A DNA stretch of 64,000 nucleotides from IMG/VR virus record IMGVR_UViG_3300008448_000056, positions 1 to 64,000 of that record; one strand, written 5' to 3'. Each line of letters begins with the position of its first letter. The first letter of the stretch is position 1. The DNA is from a virus. A program made the translations under genes and the position numbers. Under the pieces are notes generated by a model. That model ran no database searches. It saw nothing but the letters and a program-made list of their open reading frames with translations, and was not told the origin of the DNA. Of the stretch, positions 54,001 through 60,567 are shown piece by piece.

Positions 54001-54568
54001 AGTTCCCGCAGCTGTCATACAATACCTAGACAAGAAAGCTGGCGTAGAGGTAGAAGATAATGTCTTCCAAAATCTAGTCCTTCCCATGTGGCTTCAGGAC
54101 TCACAAGAATTGTACGCTCAGAATCCAAAAGAAATAGGGGCCCTTTATACCCTTCTTTCACTTATTGGGGCAAACATAAGAACCGTAGAGGAGTATACTC
54201 AGAAAGAACATAAGGTCCCTAAAAAGATAATATACAAGGAACAAATATTACCGTCGGGAACTAGAGAGCGGGAAGTGACTTTAACTGATGAGCAAAGAGC
54301 TGAATTCCAAAAAATATTTGACCAAAAATTTAAAGAGAATATTGACAATATACATAAGTCTGAAGCATACAAAAAGTTGAAAGGTAAAAATGATAGAATG
54401 CTTTTTGATGTAACATTTGGCAAGAAGGCTAAGGATGATGCTGAGACTGATGCTATAAATTTATTGGAAAGAATATATACAAGTGAATTCAAGAAGTTCC
54501 CAATAATAAGAGAAACCCCAGAAGAGAAAGAAATAAATAGAATTCTGAACATAGGGGAAAAGCGGTAA
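45035..54568 (+). CDS. Giant polyvalent-type internal virion protein
   Basis: 3177 residues. Two N-terminal repeats (VYDILSSNFEDFKLSESDFY; VYKVLKDNFSDFQKPEKDF). Around 1008-1095 a ParB/sulfiredoxin-like domain (MVPVDNIKPSEKLSE, GLADGHHRYIAYKELG). A conserved-looking block about 1445-1570 (GIGFNGTSGNEGNSWANTSK). At about 1870 a zincin motif ALHETGHIWMEF, an HExGH metallopeptidase signature. Coiled coil about 2190-2650. Hydrophobic helices about 2670-2910 (FGTFALSFGTTMFLMRAALG). This order fits polyvalent proteins injected with phage DNA to act on host factors. Individual activities are unproven. Confidence 0.75.
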   Translation: MAENTYTGQNEDPKYRKKVYDILSSNFEDFKLSESDFYKKLDSDTGYAPKVYKVLKDNFSDFQKPEKDFMSLVGPSKKKGLFGEITTYVGQLQKEAGEALGGVKKGLETVAATAAHYERKVPRISGPVEEKVKVEVEEKLDPNDLVGSLQKTMPPLFKQTVPTSDATYIRPNAVNIFNEQERQRPEVIKGLEREKKLKDLKAAFTSDVNLSTTQLMRATGRSANEIQGASREELAQMVREGNQSDRLAAQTVADARDIRQAFTESENLEQAAIKLAALKDPQVARQIEITASKLPARNLGEVVSGTRNVMGDPKSLFGEATLGRMIYQLASNPVAVQEIEKNPELKKQFREAIPLLINKYPSFGKSYLGNVISQKMEDMGMNNALLNIVTKEETDKVVDELVSEGKMSPLEIQFYKDNMREGGIRNFAKTIIGEQLYKTPGLIERTAESAVSAIKSTGAGAAEVTGLRPLLVGERAMVARDVAARDEAVNIRPRGTINEISAFGGDFLGQVLPTGLLGKGLTAAKVFQNPDNAIKALFGLQAFGNYMPQARAMFPGEGLKQRAYAGILAGLELATENIFRDKKVIDGLLGKVKPEIASVINKFTAKEISAATAREAVEGTIAKAIRSVPQFTKYFAKGVGENTFEETVTQLGQQLTDGVFTGKKFNDWVNGEELLETARTSALGSTFIAGLSARADMLASKGMTAKMVYDMAEKPEYWIEKIRENAETDPDLQADAEDKIANLEYATKVRQDLEKTNLTEKQKIKFLINALDAHVKGKTSQSITDPVLKKRAEQEAKVVEQQQEAILNGDDQGEIEGDLSDEVVEPAGEVAPEVPAAPKEITEQEYSDFIDKGIVIPERLNDIAQKVKNQEKLSEREQEIFTDKTADINKIIAEEVKPEVPQTVKQLRAAEQAEYAAMADPNDEIKRQEIYDKYDKLITPLLEKEKEVPAAPTEGVGAKPQVRSNTDGGKYVKYNPDDVLPLLKDFEPTNTLEVENYVTQVVPSDASVEAYKMVPVDNIKPSEKLSEKDRAEIDRIKDAIKNNEDIPPVVLEFAPVIDNNSEYKFGLADGHHRYIAYKELGYNEIPSAIITSREDYTFNTNDKDVSTLFKKVVPSGVTPQAPAQAPVPSIIEVKSPKEVKQGDTVVWRGEEFVVDAVNNKGGFNLRNKKEPTWTVTDARITDEEFQGKRGEAVPEAKLEVETAPEIPAAAPVPSVQTEQVGYTSKNLPKPIGNFEVVEVIPYTEVDKNKFKPEQQLKFNQGDYYEPVRIVGDSDLIELIQMGSRLINNLKAGYEKKPINKYRKEKLEKQFGITSYEAYNKARQLAKDNRGNIENIIIIGEPVSEIKSEVPAKTTSDVVADDLLNFLGIKPEGGEVKFSKRTGQPEVIKPVDEKEKEVIDQMNAMELVNEGVELGAPSTTNEKIDVDELNSRLDTPLAKVNWDDYEGIPFAFTISDQLRSGDVTNPATGEVIGDLKGGIGFNGTSGNEGNSWANTSKDEAEALLSKALDVYNANKPLFEKLWAEGKLPDGHTPVAVVKMAESSILSNEAVFRVGIQNIKTLPERNRQKAVTVLTKTLKQKAAQISKDIKRGADAKTGAPYSENTLKAKKKLLAQYNRILDVVNKYGYKDIVEVLEDSKHFSLPEKAIITGEVFYGAPTPIGTKPIDINRSRPSTPVSVALIGNKNPELINIGRITDLLTEPSMKNVPNMHVVSIVGVDVKNPQTTETNHPNYKFGVKGQSIGVLENPVHMKDAFGEAYGSAISQVTKNEASNASINAKQAMTQGIPVQAGLPNRVLKGAVAKKNLDAIDKLTGFLRQAFPSTTFFSSQEAWDAAMADPSIKKKLKQGEVVYAFTTDGNVFINPNLKTTKAALHETGHIWMEFVRDSNPEIYKKGLSLVEGTKELEKAKEQYGDTELAREEALMELMSSKGDTIVNASQKAKFKEWLLSLYKYISESFTSLLGLSPKEVENLTLDKFIEGMLADILSGREVTSKKVKTQLKLSAESKYETIKRFIDLQRQKGFSDEDIRAGIKKVAKSIFLSESDVDNLMAGEIPIKTKEDAVQEQAAGKVPVQPEAGVSKEVEGGVPGAKPKAAPEEGKAEGEEEKVRVSGIKKGLVSQEVLSRVNLNTVGDKELLESGRAIIESGEVKPKTVVNRVIDGGQGVLTPAEVVAMITYKADLDTKQEDFSKEIERRTKAGEDLGDLLVEYKDLQVEIDNYDIAAVITAQQQSLAFRLRRYLLDREYNISVQINRYKQTNGGTIPESVLAKFNKLNETIKDLRKKIKEAEAVKYEEDSKAAMQNIIEDVERENQANGPKLYTEQELEDKVKEGVQKEIDGIYAKMPAEKKSKAQRVVDALDNIQRKLRSKTYDASLGVPVAFIDAGITAIKNAIKLGIEVEKAIEIGIKTIKDKLNGAKWDKEADFRKDMMEGFKEEGVDVKKTKEVKAKINDDGTITIPNKDIRDFVSQGIEDIDDLADAILNKYQAELPGISSRQVRDAITKYGKEVSQTRDDISIKLGRAKRVGRLLSELEDLRTMDKGAFLLKYQRVKPAQDKISEREKNLKYLIRQLGREIMGDEPLPDNYDEQKALDTAKNRVGRRIEELRDKVRRGDFSKKQKRRVQADQELLDLQTQLENAKSQFDLEHEKNEQKNKKWYQKAGDFVLELFSGIPRTLVTGFDLGIVFTQGIRKVFTNPRMSAKAFVEAGKQFFSESRQRRMEQELKLSGSYALIKNSGLAISEGAEKASAQEQIFIVNYVNLIWDTFSRVITLNYKPGTDFVKALNPFKASQRFFDGYLNYIRINSFLDLSNAIDKGGYMPETHPEIYKAAAEFVNTTTGKGAKNIPKSLGFLMFSASKVASELKLYTPYAFYYYAKMPKAVRKRAMLEFGTFALSFGTTMFLMRAALGQGQGGEDDDEFWDINSSNFLTFKFGNQRVSFAAGARPTLVFMGRLFSGVYVDQYGQESKLGERTGKQINTRFDLIVRFFTAKAAPVPAAVIQYLDKKAGVEVEDNVFQNLVLPMWLQDSQELYAQNPKEIGALYTLLSLIGANIRTVEEYTQKEHKVPKKIIYKEQILPSGTREREVTLTDEQRAEFQKIFDQKFKENIDNIHKSEAYKKLKGKNDRMLFDVTFGKKAKDDAETDAINLLERIYTSEFKKFPIIRETPEEKEINRILNIGEKR

Positions 54569-54617
54569 TAAAATGAACGTAAAAAACCTTAATTTTGATA
54601 CATAAAATATAGGTAAA

Positions 54618-55145
54618 ATGCCATTAGTTCCCAATTTTACAACAAGCCAAACAGCGGGAAGTCCCTCTGTCATAAATATAGAGGATACGTCCACGGGAAG
54701 TGACGTGGCTATTACCCAACGTCGGGTTTATTTGGTTGACTGGCAGGGAAATTATGTCGTTCCCTCTGGAACTACAACTAACTACGTTCAATGGAGTATC
54801 CTAAACTCAACAATTGCAATTGATTGCCTTACCCAAGATACCGCTCTTGAGGTGACAGTTGAATGGTTGGACACAAACGATGTTGTTTTGTATGACAAAA
54901 CTGAATTAGTAGGATTTACTCTTTATAACGAGACCTTCTACTATTCCCTGACACAAGCCCAAGCTGCTGCATCAACTCCAACAACCATCCTTCAAGACAC
55001 TACGTTCTTGCAGAATAAATCTAATCTTCGTTTGTTTATTGATAGCGGGAATCAGGCGGTCACACTCGGGTATGATATCGTATCTGCTCAGCAATGTTAC
55101 AACTTGGCCACAAATCTTAATACTAATCAAGACCTATACTACTAA
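54618..55145 (+). CDS. Beta-rich tail/fibre-region protein
   Basis: 175 residues (MPLVPNFTTSQTAGSPSVIN, RRVYLVDWQGNYVVPSGTTT, LEVTVEWLDTNDVVLYDKTE). Strand pattern of a beta-sandwich, with a helical C-terminus. Probably a fibre base or adaptor, from its place before the fibre gene. The HNH endonuclease gene follows 5 nt later. Confidence 0.6.
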   Translation: MPLVPNFTTSQTAGSPSVINIEDTSTGSDVAITQRRVYLVDWQGNYVVPSGTTTNYVQWSILNSTIAIDCLTQDTALEVTVEWLDTNDVVLYDKTELVGFTLYNETFYYSLTQAQAAASTPTTILQDTTFLQNKSNLRLFIDSGNQAVTLGYDIVSAQQCYNLATNLNTNQDLYY

Positions 55146-55150
55146 GCCAA

Positions 55151-55723
55151 ATGGAGTTGTATTACACAAATAAAGATTTGGTTTCTCTGGAAGGTGAAAT
55201 TTGGAAGGATGTTCCAAATTACGAATCCTTATATCAGGTTAGTAATCTTGGGAGAGTAAAATCATTGATAAAAGGTGAATTGATATTGAACCAAATTTTT
55301 AATATAGACAAATATTTGTGTGTCAATTTGTATAAAAAAGGTAAAGTAAAGATGATGAAAGTCCATAGATTAATTGGATTTGCATTTTTAAATAATGAAT
55401 TAAATAAACCTACTATTAACCATATTGATGGTAACAAACAAAATAATATTTTGTCTAATTTAGAATGGTCATCTATAAAAGAAAATAATATACACGCATG
55501 GGAGATGGGCTTAAAAAAGCCATCTGAGTATCAGAAAAAAAGAGTTATTGAGTGCAATAGTGGTGAAAATAGCAAAAAAGCTAAATTAATTTTGAATACA
55601 GAAACAGGCATTTATTATTATACTATAAGAGAAGCGGCTTCTTCAATAAATATGAAGAGGCAAACTCTTAATGCAATGTTGGTTGGGAAAAACAGAAATA
55701 GAACTAATTTTGTTTACGCATAA
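55151..55723 (+). CDS. HNH homing endonuclease (NUMOD4-HNH)
   Basis: 190 residues. GEIWKDVPNYESLYQVSNLG and RVKSL is NUMOD4; VHRLIGFAFLNN, then NHIDGNKQNNILSNLEWSS is the HNH core (His, Asn-His, Asn); a C-terminal REAASSINMKRQTLNAMLVG is a NUMOD1-like DNA-binding helix. More AT-rich than the flanking structural genes. Free-standing, inserted between two structural genes, without intron signs. Confidence 0.88.
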   Translation: MELYYTNKDLVSLEGEIWKDVPNYESLYQVSNLGRVKSLIKGELILNQIFNIDKYLCVNLYKKGKVKMMKVHRLIGFAFLNNELNKPTINHIDGNKQNNILSNLEWSSIKENNIHAWEMGLKKPSEYQKKRVIECNSGENSKKAKLILNTETGIYYYTIREAASSINMKRQTLNAMLVGKNRNRTNFVYA

Positions 55724-55734
55724 AATCTATAAAA

Positions 55735-56256
55735 TTGCCACTGACAGTCGCTCAAATAATTGACATTGGGAAAATATCTCAATACCTAGCTCAAGTTGAT
55801 GTTAACAAGGGAAGTCTTTTTTCTCCCCGTGTAGCTCCTCTTACGCCACAGATTCTTTACTTGGAGCGTAAGGCGGTAGAATGGATGTACAATCTTGACC
55901 CTGCTGACACTTCCCTCTTCCAAACATCACAATATCTATATAGCCTTTGTAGGGGATATAATCTACAAGCTCAACAAATTTCGGGAACTGCTGGGGCTAT
56001 TTCCCCTGTTATACCATCACAGATTCCCAACCCTTATGATTTTGAAGTAACCGGAAGTTCTCTAATGGTAAACGGACAGTCTACCATAACATTAAGTGCT
56101 TTCATAGGATTCAATGTTCTTTTTGTTCGCAACGGAATCCCACAGTCAACAATTAATACAGGAGGTAGCTATTATTCTTGGGTAAAAGCTACAGGATTAT
56201 TTACCATTTCCCCAGCAGCCTCATTGGGCGAACAATTCCAAATCTATCCAGTATGA
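55735..56256 (+). CDS. Tail/fibre-region protein with TTG start
   Basis: 173 residues from a TTG at 55735 (MPLTVAQIIDIGKISQYLAQ). Middle: ILYLERKAVEWMYNLDPADT; C-terminal beta part VNGQSTITLSAFIGFNVLFV. The MPL start resembles the 54618 protein. No in-frame ATG offers a better start, so the TTG may be a scar of the endonuclease insertion. It overlaps the fibre gene by 4 nt. Confidence 0.6.
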   Translation: MPLTVAQIIDIGKISQYLAQVDVNKGSLFSPRVAPLTPQILYLERKAVEWMYNLDPADTSLFQTSQYLYSLCRGYNLQAQQISGTAGAISPVIPSQIPNPYDFEVTGSSLMVNGQSTITLSAFIGFNVLFVRNGIPQSTINTGGSYYSWVKATGLFTISPAASLGEQFQIYPV

Positions 56257-58853
56257 TGAAAAAAATATTCTTACTTGTAATTGGGTTTGTAATGTTTAAG
56301 ATGGGGTACTCGCAATACCCCATCCAACAATTTATTGGTGCGGACAGCGCAGTTGTGACATCCAAAGGTGGCTTGCAAGGCCGTTTGATTAATCACGTTT
56401 TTACAGATACCACTTCCGCCAATTCCCAACGAATCAAACAATATCCCGGTGCTATGATTTATGCATCAGGGAAGTTGTGGGTCAGAAACACTACAGCCAC
56501 AGGATGGACTGAACTTGCTTATGGGCCAATATCCACAACAAATATTTACAATTCAGATGGTACTCTTACTGGAAATCGTGAACTGGATGGTAATAGCAAT
56601 AATCTTACTTTCACAGCAGTAAAGAAATTTGAATTTTCTGGAGATAGCCTTTATTATCTTCTTGACCCAGCGGGAAACCTGAGATTGAAGCTTGGGAATC
56701 AGCAATTCACCATGCAGGGTGACACGGCTTCCCTTTCCAGAAGATTATCTTACACTGCAAATCTTGGTTCTTCATTTACTAAACATAGCCTAGTAGACAA
56801 AAATTATGTGGACAGTATTGGTGTGTTAAGCCCTACAGGTTCTGGAACTACCAACTACGTTTCCAAATGGACAGGTTCTACTGCATTGGGGAACTCACAG
56901 ATTTTTGATAATGGTACGAGTGTAGGGATAGGAACTGCGAGTCCGAGTTCAAAACTACACGTTGAAGGTGGCACGTTAACGGTAATCGGTAGCGGAACTT
57001 CAGTTAATGAGTTTAGGGCTAATGGTATTATTGCGATTGATTTAACACCAAACTTATCAGACGATTATAAGTTTAGAACATTGGTGGCGGTTAGTGGAGA
57101 TATAACTCAAACTGCCGTTAATAACTTCTCATTAAACTCGGGTGGTTATTTAGGTCTTGGTGGCGGTGGTAGTGAGAAAATGCGAATCACAAGTGCTGGG
57201 CGAGTTCTCATCGGAACACAAACCGAATCGACTTATGAGTTAGACGTAGTGGGCGACATCCGTTCTACCTTAGATGCCAACATAAACGGATTGACAGTAG
57301 GTAAAGGAGGGGGAAATGTTGCGGATAACACCGCCTTTGGTTATCAAGCAATCAACGGCACTTCAACTGGAACATCAAACACAGCCATCGGATATATTGC
57401 GTTAAAAAGTTTAACATCAGGTTCATACAATAGTGCACTCGGTCTTAATGCTGGTAACTCACTAACCACTGGAAACCAAAACGTATTTTTAGGCTCTTAT
57501 GCTGGTGGGAGTTTTACAACACAATCAAACAACGTAGCAATTGGATATTACTCGATGGTTAGCGCTACGTCATCCGATTTCAATACTGCTATTGGTCATT
57601 CAGCATTTCAAAACACAACAAGCGCCGGAGGAGGTGTAGCGGTTGGATACCAATCATTAAATGCAAACACGTCTGGAGATTACAATACTGGAATCGGTTA
57701 CCAATCATTACGAAGAAACACAACCGGAGCATACAATACAGCGATAGGGCATAGAACTTTGGATGCAGCGATTTCCGCAACTGGTAACACTTCTATCGGT
57801 TGGGCATCATTGATAAATGCAACTGGAGGATACAATACTGCAATAGGTAAAAATGCTGGTTATAGTACAACTACTGGCACATACAACATTTTCATAGGCT
57901 CAGACCCATCGCTGTCTTCTGGTAATGGTATCACAACTGGGAACTACAACACCATCATCGGTTCACAAATAACAGGTCTCTCCTCTTCCCTCTCAAATAC
58001 AATCATATTAGCAGATGGACAAGGGAATCAGAGGTTGTATATTAACAATATAGGAAATTTGGGAGTCAATACTACTTCTCCTACTTCACTCGGTTCTAAT
58101 ATTACAACTTTAGACATTGTAGGAAGGAGTGATGCTTTTACAGGTGGAATTTATTTTCGTTCTTCTGCAAACGCAGTAAGGGGATACATATACGGAACAA
58201 GTAGTTTGTTTACTATAGGTTCAGAAACATCTGTTCCTTTAACATTCCAAACGGCTGCAACTGAACAAGCAAGGATTTTTGCAAATGGAAACTTTGCCAT
58301 TGGCACAACCACAGACGGGGGTTACAAGTTACAAGTATCGGGAACAACTCAAACAACTGCTTTACGAATTTCAAATGGTAGTGTAGTTTGTGATAACACA
58401 TTTATTTCAGATGCCTTTGTTTTAGGAGGTTCTACCAATTTATGGTTCTACAATAATTCAAGTAAACAAATAAAAGCAAACGGAACTGATATTACTGTTT
58501 ATACAACTGTCCCACAATTAAACACTCAAACTACATTTGTAATCAATGACGCAGGTTCAGCACCTACAGGATATAAAATACAGAAATGGATGACAGGTAG
58601 CGTTGAAAAGGCGTTCCTTGATAAGGATGGGAACTTTACAACATTAACAAGCGGTTTATTTGGTTCTATTGGAACTGTTAATGCATCCGCAGTTTTGGAG
58701 GCAACAAGCACCACAAAAGGTTTCCTACCTCCGAGACAAACTCAAGCACAACGCACCGCCATAACTTCACCAGCGGTCGGATTGATTGTATATCAGACAG
58801 ATGCGACTGAAGGTTTGTATATTTACACCTCAACTGGGTGGGTACAATTATGA
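56253..58853 (+). CDS. Receptor-binding fibre with YadA-like repeats and signal peptide
   Basis: 866 residues from the ATG overlapping the previous stop. MKKIFLLVIGFVMFKMGYSQ reads as a Bacteroidota signal peptide. Middle residues (about 340-600) carry TAIGY/TGIGY/TSIGW-type repeats as in trimeric YadA-head proteins. The C-terminus (STTKGFLPPRQTQAQRTAI, PAVGLIVYQTDATEGLYIYT) is a module common in Bacteroidota surface proteins. A trimeric fibre contacting the host is likely; why a virion protein keeps a signal peptide is unclear. Confidence 0.72.
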   Translation: MMKKIFLLVIGFVMFKMGYSQYPIQQFIGADSAVVTSKGGLQGRLINHVFTDTTSANSQRIKQYPGAMIYASGKLWVRNTTATGWTELAYGPISTTNIYNSDGTLTGNRELDGNSNNLTFTAVKKFEFSGDSLYYLLDPAGNLRLKLGNQQFTMQGDTASLSRRLSYTANLGSSFTKHSLVDKNYVDSIGVLSPTGSGTTNYVSKWTGSTALGNSQIFDNGTSVGIGTASPSSKLHVEGGTLTVIGSGTSVNEFRANGIIAIDLTPNLSDDYKFRTLVAVSGDITQTAVNNFSLNSGGYLGLGGGGSEKMRITSAGRVLIGTQTESTYELDVVGDIRSTLDANINGLTVGKGGGNVADNTAFGYQAINGTSTGTSNTAIGYIALKSLTSGSYNSALGLNAGNSLTTGNQNVFLGSYAGGSFTTQSNNVAIGYYSMVSATSSDFNTAIGHSAFQNTTSAGGGVAVGYQSLNANTSGDYNTGIGYQSLRRNTTGAYNTAIGHRTLDAAISATGNTSIGWASLINATGGYNTAIGKNAGYSTTTGTYNIFIGSDPSLSSGNGITTGNYNTIIGSQITGLSSSLSNTIILADGQGNQRLYINNIGNLGVNTTSPTSLGSNITTLDIVGRSDAFTGGIYFRSSANAVRGYIYGTSSLFTIGSETSVPLTFQTAATEQARIFANGNFAIGTTTDGGYKLQVSGTTQTTALRISNGSVVCDNTFISDAFVLGGSTNLWFYNNSSKQIKANGTDITVYTTVPQLNTQTTFVINDAGSAPTGYKIQKWMTGSVEKAFLDKDGNFTTLTSGLFGSIGTVNASAVLEATSTTKGFLPPRQTQAQRTAITSPAVGLIVYQTDATEGLYIYTSTGWVQL

Positions 58854-59410
58854 TAGGAATATATAAAATAACATTCCCTAACGGGCATTATTATTATGGC
58901 CAAGCCATCAATATAAGCAGACGATTTTCACAACACAAAAGAGAATTCAAAAAAGGAACACATACAAATAAAAGGTTGCAAAATTGTTATCAAAAATATG
59001 GTGAGCCTATTTATGAAATCGTTGTAGAATGCGATAAATCCGAGTTAAACAAAATAGAATCAGAATATTTGTTTAAGCATATTGACAATGAATTGTGTTG
59101 CAATATGTGTAGAGAAGGAAGAAGCCCAAAAGGTATAAAAAGAAGTGATGAATTCAATAAAAAAATAAGTTTATACCAGCGAATGAATGGCAAGTCAAAG
59201 CCTGTTTATATGTTTAGCAGAGATAACATGGATATGCTTGGTAAATATGACACAATTCGTGATGCAGAAAAAGCTATCGGTGCCAATCCAAAAGATGTTC
59301 AAAAATCATGCAAATCAAATGGAAAATATAATGTTCGTGGTTACAAATTTATGTATGCTCAGCCTATTGATAATTTATTAAATCATATTACAAACATTGT
59401 AAACTTTTAA
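58850..59410 (+). CDS. GIY-YIG homing endonuclease
   Basis: 186 residues from ATG 58850. MIGIYKITFPNGHYYYGQAI has GIY and YYG of the catalytic module, with RRFSQHKREFKKG and a Glu (NKIESEYLFKHI) following. The C-terminal SLYQRMNGKSKPVYMFSRDN and IRDAEKAIGANPKDVQKSCK resemble NUMOD DNA-binding modules. Its ATG overlaps the fibre stop (ATGA). It could spread itself and neighbouring fibre sequence. Confidence 0.82.
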   Translation: MIGIYKITFPNGHYYYGQAINISRRFSQHKREFKKGTHTNKRLQNCYQKYGEPIYEIVVECDKSELNKIESEYLFKHIDNELCCNMCREGRSPKGIKRSDEFNKKISLYQRMNGKSKPVYMFSRDNMDMLGKYDTIRDAEKAIGANPKDVQKSCKSNGKYNVRGYKFMYAQPIDNLLNHITNIVNF

Positions 59411-59421
59411 ATAAAACACAA

Positions 59422-59787
59422 ATGAAAAAAGCAATCTTCATTCTTTTCCTTGCCTTTGGCTATGGTGCAAATGCACAAACCATTGACAGTACTGTAACTA
59501 GTATTACAGCCGTTTACATTCAGCCTATTAAAGCTCAGTTTACGGATTCCCTAATGTCAACAAATCTTGGTGTACGGGTTATCGCAGATGACCTTAAAAC
59601 AACCGCAACACTTTATTGGTGTTTGCTTATGTCAAATGGAGTTGTATCTGTTCAGGGAAATTATACTATGACAGGAGCTGACTACACTGCTTGGTGTGCT
59701 GCTTCAAACCCAGTTCCTTGTAACATCTGGCCGTTTACGGTAGTTGGCCGAGTATACAATCTAACATTTATTAACCCATCAAATTAA
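59422..59787 (+). CDS. Exported protein with signal peptide
   Basis: 121 residues. MKKAIFILFLAFGYGANAQT is a signal peptide with A-x-A cleavage. The mature 102 residues are beta-rich with three Cys. It lies between the fibre cassette and the lysis genes, so it may be a fibre accessory or envelope factor. No family recognised. Confidence 0.55.
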   Translation: MKKAIFILFLAFGYGANAQTIDSTVTSITAVYIQPIKAQFTDSLMSTNLGVRVIADDLKTTATLYWCLLMSNGVVSVQGNYTMTGADYTAWCAASNPVPCNIWPFTVVGRVYNLTFINPSN

Positions 59788-59809
59788 TAACCAAATAAAA
59801 TTAAACAAA

Positions 59810-60061
59810 ATGAAAACTGCAATTAAAATTTCCATTTCCCTTTTTGTACTCATTGTTGTATTGTCATCTTTCAGTAATTTTACGAAGGGAAATCAGGATA
59901 AAACCTTAAAGTTTGAATTTACTGTAGATGAAGTAAATGTAATCTTTGAGGGTCTTGGAGAACTTCCCGCAAAAAAATCAGAAGGTCTGAGAATTAAAAT
60001 TTATCAATCAGCACAGGAACAATTGAAATCGCAAGAGCAATCAGTTCCCAAGAAAAACTAA
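59810..60061 (+). CDS. Small membrane-anchored protein
   Basis: 83 residues. MKTAIKISISLFVLIVVLSS is an N-terminal hydrophobic anchor or signal, followed by a soluble part (FEFTVDEVNVIFEGLGELPA). Located at the beginning of the lysis region. Function unknown. Confidence 0.5.
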   Translation: MKTAIKISISLFVLIVVLSSFSNFTKGNQDKTLKFEFTVDEVNVIFEGLGELPAKKSEGLRIKIYQSAQEQLKSQEQSVPKKN

Positions 60062-60070
60062 TAAATAAAA

Positions 60071-60253
60071 ATGGATACTCCAGCATCAGTAGGTAACGCA
60101 CACGCAAGTTTATTGGTTTCAATTACTACAGCTGTTGTTTCTTTTGCTGACGCTGGGGAAGCCATGAAAAGCTTAGCCGGATTGATTTCAATTGTAGCTG
60201 GTATCATGGCTATTCGTTATTATTATCACGCAACTAAAAGTGTACAGAAATGA
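60071..60253 (+). CDS. Small membrane protein, holin candidate
   Basis: 60 residues with two hydrophobic segments (ASLLVSITTAVVSFADAGEA and LAGLISIVAGIMAIRYYYHA) and a charged tail. Size and position in the lysis cassette suit a holin. Its stop overlaps the next ATG (ATGA). Confidence 0.5.
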   Translation: MDTPASVGNAHASLLVSITTAVVSFADAGEAMKSLAGLISIVAGIMAIRYYYHATKSVQK

Positions 60254-60567
60254 ACTATACCAATTTAGTACTGTTTGCCCTTGGATTGTTCGGGATATTG
60301 ATTCACAACTTAATTAAGGTTGACACAATCAATCGACAGTCAGAAGGGCATTTCGATTTCAAGAAGTTTATTTCTTTGGAATGGCCTTCAATCGCCATCA
60401 GTTTCTCAGTAGTTGGCGTATGTTTGATTGCTAAACATGAAGTAAAGCAGCTTGAAGAGGTAGGGAATTGGCTGGGCTTAGCCTTTGTTACTATTGGTTA
60501 CACGGCTCAATCTATTGTATACAAATACTTGGGAACTGCCGAGAAAAAAATAAAGGGAGATGCATAA
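60250..60567 (+). CDS. Three-span membrane protein, holin candidate
   Basis: 105 residues. Hydrophobic segments: LVLFALGLFGILIHNLI, WPSIAISFSVVGVCLIA and WLGLAFVTIGYTAQSIVYKY; basic C-terminus. Three spans of this size fit a class I holin. Coupled to genes on both sides. Which of 60071, 60250, 61090, 61387 or 62332 is the true holin cannot be decided here. Confidence 0.5.
   Translation: MNYTNLVLFALGLFGILIHNLIKVDTINRQSEGHFDFKKFISLEWPSIAISFSVVGVCLIAKHEVKQLEEVGNWLGLAFVTIGYTAQSIVYKYLGTAEKKIKGDA

Noticed and set aside
45035-54568. Tail tape-measure protein or virion RNA polymerase
   Set aside because: No long-tail genes accompany it and no polymerase motif such as DxDGD was seen. ParB-like and HExGH motifs point to a polyvalent internal protein.
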